Translations under genes and position numbers: made by a program
Assembly: GCA_031267055.1 (NCBI GenBank)
Contig: JAIRZV010000145.1
Coordinates: forward strand, 1 to 5,537
Reading direction: 5' to 3'
Source of the DNA: Candidatus Margulisiibacteriota bacterium
GTDB taxonomy: Bacteria > Margulisbacteria > Termititenacia > Termititenacales > Termititenacaceae
Length of the DNA: 5,537 bases
The notes under the pieces: generated by a model
What the model was told of the DNA's origin: nothing
The model's database searches: none
Seen by the model: only the letters and a program-made list of their open reading frames with translations
In this document: positions 1-5,271 of the stretch, in pieces
Position numbering within the stretch: position 1 is the first letter of the stretch
Layout: every line of letters starts with the position of its first letter

Positions 1-66
1 ATTATGCGTTTTGCCGCTGGCGGTTTTGACTTTGTGCGAGCGTTTGCCTTTGACATTCCGCTGCAT
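1..66 (-). CDS. N-terminal start of a small, highly basic protein (partial)
   Basis: This is the first 22 codons of a minus-strand gene that runs off the left edge of the window. The visible residues begin MQRNVKGKRSHKVKTASGKT and are rich in Lys and Arg with no acidic residue, which suggests a nucleic-acid-binding or ribosomal-type protein, but I cannot match it to a named family. The start is chosen because AGGGGG lies 5 bases upstream of the ATG at 66-64 and a plausible promoter lies just beyond. A second in-sequence ATG at 55-53 in another frame has no comparable ribosome binding site. The gene is divergent from rnfA. Reading the same stretch forward gives an ORF ending at 87 that does not resemble the end of RnfE, the usual neighbour of RnfA. 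Confidence 0.55.
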   Translation of the reverse strand, partial: MQRNVKGKRSHKVKTASGKTHN

Positions 67-78
67 AACTGCCCCCTA

Positions 79-95
79 CTAATATAGTATATTAG
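79..95. promoter_or_regulatory. Perfect 17-base palindrome, candidate operator
   Basis: CTAATATA-G-TATATTAG is a perfect inverted repeat with 8-base arms and a single central G. It lies in the divergent gap between the basic-protein gene and rnfA and covers the likely -10 region of the leftward promoter. A bound dimeric regulator here would block the leftward gene and could touch the rnfA promoter. There is no following T-run, so it is not a normal terminator. AT-rich palindromes can arise by chance around -10 boxes, and no regulator family is assigned. Confidence 0.45.
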
Positions 96-111
96 CAGAG
101 ATTTCTTGCAA
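84..111 (-). promoter_or_regulatory. Candidate leftward promoter for the basic-protein gene
   Basis: On the minus strand, TTGCAA (111-106) is a -35-like hexamer. A -10 could be TACTAT (89-84, 16-base spacer) or TATACT (91-86, 14-base spacer); the first has the better spacing, the second the better match. Transcription would start near 77, giving a leader of only about 10 to 12 bases that begins at the G-rich ribosome binding site. The hexamer is self-complementary, so it can also serve the rightward rnfA promoter. Confidence 0.4.
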
Positions 112-134
112 AAAACAACTATATCTCCTAAAAT
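106..134 (+). promoter_or_regulatory. rnfA promoter, probably giving a leaderless mRNA
   Basis: TTGCAA (106-111) and TAAAAT (129-134) are separated by the optimal 17 bases. Only 7 bases separate the -10 from the rnfA ATG at 142, so transcription should start at or next to the A of the start codon. No Shine-Dalgarno sequence is present; the segment before the ATG in fact contains TCTCCT (124-129), which is anti-Shine-Dalgarno-like and would be left out of a leaderless transcript. Confidence 0.6.
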
Positions 135-141
135 TTTCTAA

Positions 142-720
142 ATGTCTCTATTCGCTATTTTGGTTTCCGCGCTGGTGGTCAATAATTTTGTGCTGACCCA
201 GTTTTTGGGCATTTGCCCTTTTATCGGTGTGTCGCGCCAGCTGGAGTCCGCGGTCGGTATGGGCGCGGCGGTGACTTTTGTGCTGGCCTTGTCATCGCTG
301 GTCACCTGGCTGATTTACTATTATGTTTTAGTCCCACTGCACATCACGTATCTGCAAACTGTCTTCTTTATCTTGATCATCGCCGCTTTGGTGCAGCTGC
401 TGGAAATGGGCTTGCGTAAATTTTCACCTCCGCTGCAAAAAGCTCTCGGTGTGTATCTGCCGCTGATCACGACGAATTGCATTGTGCTCGGCGTGGCGAT
501 TTTGAATATCAATAAAAATTATGATTTATTGCAGGCGGTAGTGTACGGTGTCTGTGCCGGCCTGGGTTTTGCGCTGGTGCTGCTGGCTATGGCCGGCATA
601 CGTGAGCGTCTGGAGGAATCACCCGTGCCGAAACGTTTTCAAGGCGTGCCGATTACTTTTATTACTGCGGCTTTAATGTCCATTGCTTTTTTAGGTTTTT
701 CCGGTTTGCAGGTCAGCTAG
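142..720 (+). CDS. rnfA: RnfA, membrane subunit of the Rnf ferredoxin:NAD+ oxidoreductase
   Basis: RnfA is an integral membrane subunit of the ion-pumping Rnf complex (called Rsx in E. coli, related to NqrE of the sodium-pumping NADH:quinone reductase). The 192-residue length matches the family. About six hydrophobic segments are visible, near residues 4-20, 39-61, 70-90, 102-122, 129-152 and 170-190. Family hallmarks are VNNFVL (13-18), FLGICPF (21-27) and the LPLITTNC stretch ending at Cys113. Cys25 and Cys113 correspond to the conserved cysteines that, in this family, help hold an intramembrane [2Fe-2S] cluster with the partner RnfE. The start is firm: about 12 residues precede VNNFVL, similar to E. 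coli, and the next Met is residue 39. There is no Shine-Dalgarno. The TAG stop forms part of the ribosome binding site of rnfB. RnfE is expected next to RnfA but is not immediately upstream. Confidence 0.97.
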   Translation: MSLFAILVSALVVNNFVLTQFLGICPFIGVSRQLESAVGMGAAVTFVLALSSLVTWLIYYYVLVPLHITYLQTVFFILIIAALVQLLEMGLRKFSPPLQKALGVYLPLITTNCIVLGVAILNINKNYDLLQAVVYGVCAGLGFALVLLAMAGIRERLEESPVPKRFQGVPITFITAALMSIAFLGFSGLQVS

Positions 721-728
721 GAGTTTTT

Positions 729-1505
729 ATGGCAGCCAGTTTGACAGCGCTGGTAATTTTGGGCGGAGTTTTAGGCCTGCTTTTGGCTACGGCCGCGGTC
801 TGGCTGTCCGTTGCGGAAAATCCATTGATTCAGCAGATACAGGAGATTTTGCCGGGCTATAATTGCGGAGCCTGCGGGCAGTCGGGCTGCGCCGGTTACG
901 CCGAAGCGCTGGCGGCAGACCGCGCGACTATCGACCTTTGCGCGCCGGGCGGCGCGGAAACTTTGCGAAAAATTGCCGCGTTGCTAGATAAAGAAGCCGC
1001 CGCGCCGGACGGCAAGAAAACGGCGTTCGTTTTTTGTCAGGGTGGCGCGCGTGCGCTGGATGCCTATGCGTATTCCGGCATCTCATCCTGCCAGTCCGCG
1101 GCGATTTTGCAGGGCGGCTACAAAAAATGCGCGCGCGCTTGCTTGGGTTTTGGCGATTGTCAGAAAGCCTGTATGTTTGGCGCCATCACGTTTAACGAAT
1201 ACGGCGTGCCGCGCGTCGACGCGGACAAATGTTTGGACTGCGGCGTCTGCCTAAAAGTCTGTCCCAAAAAAATCATTCAGCGCGTGCCCCAGCGCGAGAT
1301 GAAGCGGGTGGTTTGCAGTAATCACGACACGCCCAAAAATGCCAAGTCAGCTTGTGCCGCGGCCTGCATCAGCTGTGGCCGCTGTGTCAAAAAATGCCCG
1401 TTTCAGGCGATTGAGATCAAGGACAATCTGGCCGTCATTGACCCCGAAAAATGTACCAATTGCGGTGAGTGTGTCAATGAATGTTTGACCGGCGCGATTG
1501 CCTAA
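729..1505 (+). CDS. rnfB: RnfB, long polyferredoxin subunit of the Rnf complex
   Basis: RnfB receives electrons from reduced ferredoxin and passes them into the Rnf complex at the cytoplasmic membrane face. Residues 7-29 form a single N-terminal membrane helix. A four-cysteine Fe-S domain follows (Cys46, 49, 54, 71, in a NCGACGQSGC context). Then come four ferredoxin-like cysteine groups: 134/138/144/148, 168/171/174/178, 213/216/219/223 and 242/245/248/252. That suggests about five [4Fe-4S] clusters, with further cysteines at 103, 121, 196 and 209. At 258 residues it is longer than the roughly 190-residue enterobacterial protein and matches the long form of clostridia and relatives. The Pro usual after the last Cys is replaced by Met after Cys148 and Leu after Cys252. 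The ribosome binding site AGGAG (719-723) overlaps the rnfA stop and lies 5 bases before the ATG, so the two genes are co-transcribed and probably coupled. Confidence 0.96.
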   Translation: MAASLTALVILGGVLGLLLATAAVWLSVAENPLIQQIQEILPGYNCGACGQSGCAGYAEALAADRATIDLCAPGGAETLRKIAALLDKEAAAPDGKKTAFVFCQGGARALDAYAYSGISSCQSAAILQGGYKKCARACLGFGDCQKACMFGAITFNEYGVPRVDADKCLDCGVCLKVCPKKIIQRVPQREMKRVVCSNHDTPKNAKSACAAACISCGRCVKKCPFQAIEIKDNLAVIDPEKCTNCGECVNECLTGAIA

Positions 1506-1591
1506 AAATTTCCTGCCGGCTTAGATAAAAAACTGCAACGATTTTTCGCAACTAGCGATATATAAATAAGAATAAATTTTTAGGAGGTAGT

Positions 1592-2386
1592 ATGTTTTTA
1601 AAACTCGAAAGTATCGGTAGACAAGAGATTGTGACGTATCCAAACCCTAAATGGGATGAATATATTGATGGAAAAAGAATTACGCACCGGCAGATCGGCG
1701 GTCGATTCTGGGATGAACTGCAGATTAAGCCGGACGGCGCGGGTGATTATGCCAATCATGCAATTTTTAACGCGTATCAAGAAAAGACCGGTAGTACTGA
1801 AATTAAAAATACCGAAGGTAAAGATATAACTGTCGATAAGTATCGAACGCCAAATCTTTTGGCGGCTAAAGATGCTGAAATGCTGAGCGAGTTTATTGAT
1901 TTGGCGAACCATTTTGAATGGTATCAAGATGGTTTTCGCCCGGAAATAATTTTGATGAATTTTTACGGTTTGCAGAAATGGACAAACGCGCATGTTCATT
2001 TATACGCTGGCGCGCGGCAAAGCCAGTTTTGGACTGTTTTAGATGGATTGATTAAGGTCAAGGATAATGAGTGGTTCAGTCTTTATTATTGGGATTTACC
2101 ATACATGCGCCTTGCGGGGACACGGAACGATGACAAGACAAGAGAAAATGTTTTAGCGATAAATATAACCAGTGCCGCACAGACTGACGGTGTCTGGGAT
2201 TATGCAAAACTAGTAAAGATCATTGAAGATCTAACTGCCAATTTTCAGTCCGGTTTGACTCACGAGCAAAGACACGCTCCGGTGGATGCCGGTTTTGGCG
2301 GCTATGGCTCGCTGGTTTTCCTGCCTGACGAGAGGCAAGTTACCGGCCAAGCTTACTATATTATTGAGAAAATTCTAAAGCCGTAA
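1592..2386 (+). CDS. Unrecognised Trp-rich, Cys-free protein (264 aa)
   Basis: I do not recognise this protein. It has 264 residues, no cysteine, no signal peptide and no membrane segment, so it is probably a soluble cytoplasmic protein. It is rich in aromatics, with eight Trp (21, 40, 110, 130, 147, 161, 167, 202), and has distinctive stretches WTNAHVHLYAGARQSQFW (130-147), WFSLYYWDLPYMRLAGT (161-177) and a Gly-rich DAGFGGYGS (232-240). The pair of His in AHVHL and the THEQRH segment (223-228) could bind a metal or substrate, but this is speculation. The start is well supported: AGGAGG (1582-1587) lies 4 bases before the ATG. The 86-base gap after rnfB contains AT-rich -10-like sequence (TATAAA, 1561-1566) without a convincing -35, so it may have its own promoter or be read from rnfAB. 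A terminator follows it. Confidence 0.85.
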   Translation: MFLKLESIGRQEIVTYPNPKWDEYIDGKRITHRQIGGRFWDELQIKPDGAGDYANHAIFNAYQEKTGSTEIKNTEGKDITVDKYRTPNLLAAKDAEMLSEFIDLANHFEWYQDGFRPEIILMNFYGLQKWTNAHVHLYAGARQSQFWTVLDGLIKVKDNEWFSLYYWDLPYMRLAGTRNDDKTRENVLAINITSAAQTDGVWDYAKLVKIIEDLTANFQSGLTHEQRHAPVDAGFGGYGSLVFLPDERQVTGQAYYIIEKILKP

Positions 2387-2390
2387 AATG

Positions 2391-2421
2391 GCGCGGTAAT
2401 GTAATCCCCGCGTATATTTTT
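2391..2421 (+). terminator. Probable intrinsic terminator of the 1592-2386 gene
   Basis: CGCGG (2392-2396) can pair with CCGCG (2408-2412), extended by a G-T wobble (2391/2413), around an 11-base AT-rich loop. A run of five T follows at 2417-2421 after a short gap. The stem is short and the loop large, so termination may be partial. The stem starts 5 bases after the stop codon. Confidence 0.5.
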
Positions 2422-2433
2422 CTATACTTTGGG

Positions 2434-2450
2434 TATTATATGATATAATA
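2434..2450. promoter_or_regulatory. Perfect 17-base palindrome over a promoter, candidate operator
   Basis: TATTATAT-G-ATATAATA is a perfect inverted repeat with 8-base arms and a central G. It completely covers the -10 element of the 2467 gene. It shares its 8-1-8 shape and central G with the palindrome at 79-95, although the half-site letters differ. The pattern is loosely like Fur-family (7-1-7) boxes but does not match a Fur or PerR consensus. Being pure A/T in the arms, it could be chance. Confidence 0.4.
2441..2449 (+). promoter_or_regulatory. Extended -10 promoter of the 2467 gene
   Basis: TGATATAAT is an exact extended -10 element (TG, one base, then consensus TATAAT at 2444-2449). 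No good -35 is seen at the correct distance (TCTATA with a 17-base spacer), which is normal for extended -10 promoters. Transcription should start near 2456, leaving a leader of about 11 bases that begins with the ribosome binding site itself. Confidence 0.65.
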
Positions 2451-2466
2451 TATAGAAAGGAGCTTT

Positions 2467-3159
2467 ATGGTTGCTATTCTTAATAATAATGCTGCTCTTA
2501 ATAATAAATATGTAGGTTATATTAAAAACAAAGAGGAAACTCAGCCGGTAAAGCCAAACGATACTTATCAGGTTCTTGATCTCACTAATCCTCAAATTAG
2601 AAAACTTGCTATTGAAATAAATAACGCTGACGCTACAAGTTTGCCAAATTTATTTTTGGAAGCGTTAACTCTCTATAATGACACTCAAACATCTGATGCA
2701 TTATATATGCTTTACTATGCGGCCAGTAAAATACGCGGCGGTGAAAACAATCCATTTTCACAAAATACCAAATATTTAGAAGATGCTCTGCAACTTACGC
2801 AAAAGCACACAGAAAGGAATCCGGGTGATCGTCTGGCGCTCATTTTATCTGGTACGATCCGTTTTGAACTGGCTGGAGTGCAACGCGAACGTAATAATTG
2901 GCCAGAGGCTTTGCGGAATTATCGAGAAATGCTAAATGTTTACCTCAAAGCCTTAGCGTTGTTTCCAGACTTGAATGTTGGAGAGCCTAAAACTCAAGAA
3001 GAAAAAATTATTAACCAGGACACCGCTCGCATCGGTTTGTGTTTGCAAGATATACTGGCGCGCAACCCCGAACCAGAACAACAGAGTAACATAAAAACCA
3101 ATCAAGATTATCGTTATCTGGTGGAAAATTTGGGTTTTGCGGATAACCCGGAATTCTAG
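2467..3159 (+). CDS. Unrecognised helical protein with TPR-like character (230 aa)
   Basis: I do not recognise this protein. It has no signal peptide or membrane segment. Residues 1-40 look disordered and Asn-rich (LNNN and LNN near residues 5-13). Residues 43-200 appear almost entirely helical, with repeated Leu/Ala/Tyr spacing. The segment NNWPEALRNYREMLNVYLKA (143-162) followed by LALFPD resembles a tetratricopeptide-type helix pair, so a protein-protein interaction role is an inference only. There is one Cys (192). The ribosome binding site AAAGGAG (2456-2462) is 4 bases before the ATG. Its coding sequence is clearly more AT-rich than purD and rnfB, and it has its own promoter, which fits a lineage-specific or acquired single-gene unit. 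No obvious terminator follows before purD. Confidence 0.82.
   Translation: MVAILNNNAALNNKYVGYIKNKEETQPVKPNDTYQVLDLTNPQIRKLAIEINNADATSLPNLFLEALTLYNDTQTSDALYMLYYAASKIRGGENNPFSQNTKYLEDALQLTQKHTERNPGDRLALILSGTIRFELAGVQRERNNWPEALRNYREMLNVYLKALALFPDLNVGEPKTQEEKIINQDTARIGLCLQDILARNPEPEQQSNIKTNQDYRYLVENLGFADNPEF
2479..2507 (+). repeat. Short in-frame direct repeat in the N-terminal coding region
   Basis: CTTAATAATAA occurs at 2479-2489 and again at 2497-2507, an 18-base period that keeps the reading frame and encodes the two Leu-Asn-Asn units of the unrecognised 230-residue protein. It may be a small tandem duplication. Confidence 0.6.
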
Positions 3160-3196
3160 TAATTTTAGCGTACTGGTCTGAAACAGGCGGTTATTG

Positions 3197-3202
3197 TATT
3201 AT
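3197..3202 (+). promoter_or_regulatory. Candidate -10 of purD, placed for a leaderless mRNA
   Basis: TATTAT ends 7 bases before the purD ATG, the same spacing as at rnfA. The -35 is weak (TGGTCT, 3174-3179, 17-base spacer). No Shine-Dalgarno lies at a usable distance; AGGCGG (3185-3190) is about 19 bases from the start codon. Transcription from here would begin at the ATG. Read-through from the upstream gene is also possible. Confidence 0.4.
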
Positions 3203-3209
3203 TTAGTTT

Positions 3210-4487
3210 ATGAAAATCCTGCTCATTGGCTCTGGCGGACGCGAACATGCGCTAGCCTGGAAAATTTCTCAATCGCCTAGAGTAACTAAACTTTACTGCG
3301 CGCCGGGCAATCCGGGCATTGCGGAATTGGCGGAATGTGTCAGTATCGGGGCGGATAATATTTCCGCGCTTAAAGATTTTACCCTGCAGAATAAGATCGA
3401 TCTGACTGTCGTCGGGCCGGAAACGCCTTTGACACTCGGCATTGTGGACGAGTTTGAACAGGCGGGTTTGAGGATTTTCGGCCCCAGTCAAGCCGCCGCG
3501 CAGCTCGAAGGCAGCAAAATGTTTGCCAAAAAGATCATGAAAAAATACAAAATCCCGACCGCCGCTTATGAAGTTTTTGACGACGCGCAAAAAGCACTCG
3601 AGCATGTTTATATGTCGCGTTTTCCGGTGGTCATCAAAGCGGATGGCCTGGCCGCCGGCAAAGGCGTGACTGTGGCGATCTCGCTGGTCGAAGCCAAACG
3701 CGCGATCAACGCCGCACTCAAAGATAAAGTCTTCGGCGAGAGCGGCGCGAAGATCATCATCGAGGAATTTTTAGCCGGTGAAGAAGCGTCGCTGTTAGCG
3801 TTCTGCGACGGCAAAGATTTTGTGCCGATGGTTTCGGCGCAGGATCACAAAGCGGTGTATGACGAGGACAAAGGTCCCAATACCGGCGGTATGGGCGCGT
3901 ATTCTCCGGCGCCGGTCGTGACCGAAAGTGTTTTGCGGCAGGTCAGGGAAACTATTTTTCAGCCAATGCTGGACGGCCTGGCCAAAGAAGGCGCTCCGTA
4001 CAAAGGTGTGCTGTACGCCGGACTGATGATCACTTCAGACGGGCCAAAAGTTGTGGAATTCAACTGCCGTTTTGGCGATCCGGAAACCCAGGCTGTCCTG
4101 CCGCGTTTGCAAACGGACATTGTCGATATTTTCGAGGCCTGTCTGGACGGCAAACTCGCCGCGCAAAATATTGAATGGTCTGAAGCCGCGGTGGTCTGCG
4201 TGGTGCTGGCGGCGGACGGCTATCCCGGCCAGTACACCAAAGGTCAGGAAATTAGCGGTCTCGCGGCAGCCGCGGCTTTGCCGGACGCTTATGTTTTTCA
4301 GGCGGGCACTGCCAAGCGAGACGGCAAACTCGTAACCGACGGCGGGCGTGTGCTGGATGTGACAGCGCTGGGCGCGGATATTAAAATGGCGATTAAAAAC
4401 GCATACAAAGCCGCAGACTTGATCTCTTTTTCCGGACTGCACAAACGCAAAGACATCGGCAAAAAAGCGCTGGCCTATTTGAAATGA
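3210..4487 (+). CDS. purD: Phosphoribosylamine-glycine ligase (GAR synthetase)
   Basis: PurD joins glycine to 5-phosphoribosylamine using ATP, the second step of purine synthesis, in the cytoplasm. All domains are present in the usual order and the 425-residue length is typical. The N-terminal domain has GSGGREHA (7-14) and APGNPG (31-36). The ATP-grasp region has VIKADGLAAGKGV (141-153), the DHKAVYDEDKGPNTGGMGAY stretch (212-231) and EFNCRFGDPETQ (283-294), which carries the metal and ATP ligands. The C-terminal domain has the AGT motif (365-367) and GGRVLDVTALG (378-388). The FHAGT motif common in the family reads FQAGT here, a minor change. The start is fixed by the canonical MKILLIGSGGREHA opening, yet no Shine-Dalgarno precedes it. 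The stop overlaps the rdgB start. Confidence 0.98.
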   Translation: MKILLIGSGGREHALAWKISQSPRVTKLYCAPGNPGIAELAECVSIGADNISALKDFTLQNKIDLTVVGPETPLTLGIVDEFEQAGLRIFGPSQAAAQLEGSKMFAKKIMKKYKIPTAAYEVFDDAQKALEHVYMSRFPVVIKADGLAAGKGVTVAISLVEAKRAINAALKDKVFGESGAKIIIEEFLAGEEASLLAFCDGKDFVPMVSAQDHKAVYDEDKGPNTGGMGAYSPAPVVTESVLRQVRETIFQPMLDGLAKEGAPYKGVLYAGLMITSDGPKVVEFNCRFGDPETQAVLPRLQTDIVDIFEACLDGKLAAQNIEWSEAAVVCVVLAADGYPGQYTKGQEISGLAAAAALPDAYVFQAGTAKRDGKLVTDGGRVLDVTALGADIKMAIKNAYKAADLISFSGLHKRKDIGKKALAYLK

Positions 4488-5086
4488 AGCTGGTTATTGC
4501 TTCGCGCAATCAACATAAAGTAACGGAGATCAGAGCGATACTCGGCAAAATTTCCGGTCTGGAAATTGTTTCACTGGACGGCTACGCTGTGTCGGAAATA
4601 AGCGAAGATCAAGAAACATTTCAGGGCAACGCGGCAAAAAAAGCGCTGGAAACCGCCAAGCAGATCAACGAGACAGTGCTGGCCGATGATTCCGGTCTGA
4701 TGGTCGACGCACTGCACGGCGCGCCCGGCGTGTATTCCGCGCGATACGCCGGCGCTGGCGCGACTTCACGGCAATTGTGCGAGAAACTTTTACGCGAATT
4801 AAAAAATGTTCCGGCCGCGCGCCGTACCGCTTGTTTTACCACTGTGTTAGTGGTGGCTGATCCGCAAAAAATTTTGCACATAGCCGAAGGCAAATGTGCC
4901 GGTTTGATTACAGAGGATATGCGTGGAAATGATGGCTTTGGCTATGATCCGGTTTTTTATTTTCCGCCATTGAAGGAAACTTTTGCAGAATTATCGTCCG
5001 AGGAGAAAAACAGACACAGCCATAGACGCCGCGCGCTGGAAAATTTGCTTATTCAGCTAAAGCCAAAATTCTCTGACGGGCATTGA
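4484..5086 (+). CDS. rdgB: XTP/dITP pyrophosphatase (HAM1/RdgB family)
   Basis: This enzyme hydrolyses non-canonical purine triphosphates (dITP, ITP, XTP) to monophosphate and pyrophosphate, keeping deaminated bases out of DNA and RNA. The 200-residue length matches the family. Motifs in order: ASRNQHKVTE (6-15), TFQGNAAKKA (45-54), LADDSGLMVDAL (66-77) with the expected catalytic Asp69, GAPGVYSARYAG (79-90), RTACF (114-118), GFGYDPVF (151-158), FAEL (167-170) and SHRRRAL (179-185). The ATG overlaps the purD TGA as ATGA and there is no separate ribosome binding site, so translation is coupled to purD. The pairing fits purine synthesis plus purine pool cleaning. The last 38 bases overlap the tail of a minus-strand gene. 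Confidence 0.96.
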   Translation: MKLVIASRNQHKVTEIRAILGKISGLEIVSLDGYAVSEISEDQETFQGNAAKKALETAKQINETVLADDSGLMVDALHGAPGVYSARYAGAGATSRQLCEKLLRELKNVPAARRTACFTTVLVVADPQKILHIAEGKCAGLITEDMRGNDGFGYDPVFYFPPLKETFAELSSEEKNRHSHRRRALENLLIQLKPKFSDGH

Positions 5087-5249
5087 AACGGATTTCCGGG
5101 CTGTGTTCCTGTGAGGTGAGAGGTTTTGGCGACTCCAAAATATCCAGCATCATTTGTGTGGCCGTAGTCGAAAGCGGCCGCTTGATCGCGTAATGACCTT
5201 GCTCAATATGTCCGGTATGTTCATTGAAACTCAGACGCGGTACAACCAT
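5049..5249 (-). CDS. Unrecognised small protein (66 aa), divergent from rubrerythrin
   Basis: I do not recognise this 66-residue protein. It begins MVVPRLSFNEHTGHIEQGHY, has no Cys, no membrane segment and no signal peptide, and contains several His (11, 14, 19, 49). It is judged a real gene because AAGGAGG lies 5 bases before its ATG on the minus strand, one of the best ribosome binding sites in the window, and because its frame fills the gap between rdgB and rubrerythrin. Its last 13 codons including the stop overlap the end of rdgB (5049-5086) tail to tail. A candidate -10 is TATTAT (5282-5277), with no good -35. Shared divergent control with rubrerythrin is possible. An accidental ORF remains an alternative. 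Confidence 0.7.
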   Translation of the reverse strand: MVVPRLSFNEHTGHIEQGHYAIKRPLSTTATQMMLDILESPKPLTSQEHSPEIRFNARQRILALAE

Positions 5250-5271
5250 GATTTCCTCCTTAAATTTGCTA

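Noticed and set aside
1..87. Plus-strand open frame ending at TAG 85-87, possibly the end of an upstream rnf gene.
   Set aside because: The residues do not resemble an RnfE or other Rnf C terminus, and the opposite strand has a better start with a ribosome binding site and promoter.
92..129. Minus-strand leader-peptide candidate: AGGAG (129-125), a TTG start at 118-116 and eight codons (MFFARNLC) before a TAA.
   Set aside because: It would need a leftward promoter inside rnfA, and the AGGAG complement is better explained as part of the rnfA promoter region. Eight codons with a TTG start are easily random.
1506..1548. Possible terminator after rnfB (GCCGGC and CGA-TTTT-TCG dyads).
   Set aside because: Stems are only 3 bases or lack a T-run in the correct place; GCAAC copies flanking the T-rich segment are direct, not inverted.
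1598..1999. 133-residue minus-strand open frame inside the 1592 gene.
   Set aside because: It lies wholly opposite a gene with a strong ribosome binding site, has no start signal of its own and an unconvincing composition.
2434..2450. Assignment of the palindrome as a Fur or PerR box.
   Set aside because: The geometry is loosely similar but the half-site letters do not match either consensus, and A/T richness makes partial similarity uninformative.
3160..3196. Possible terminator between the 2467 gene and purD.
   Set aside because: Only a 3-base CTG-AAA-CAG stem is seen, with no T-run, so transcription may read through.
4035..4442. 135-residue minus-strand open frame inside purD.
   Set aside because: It is a shadow of the confidently identified purD coding sequence.
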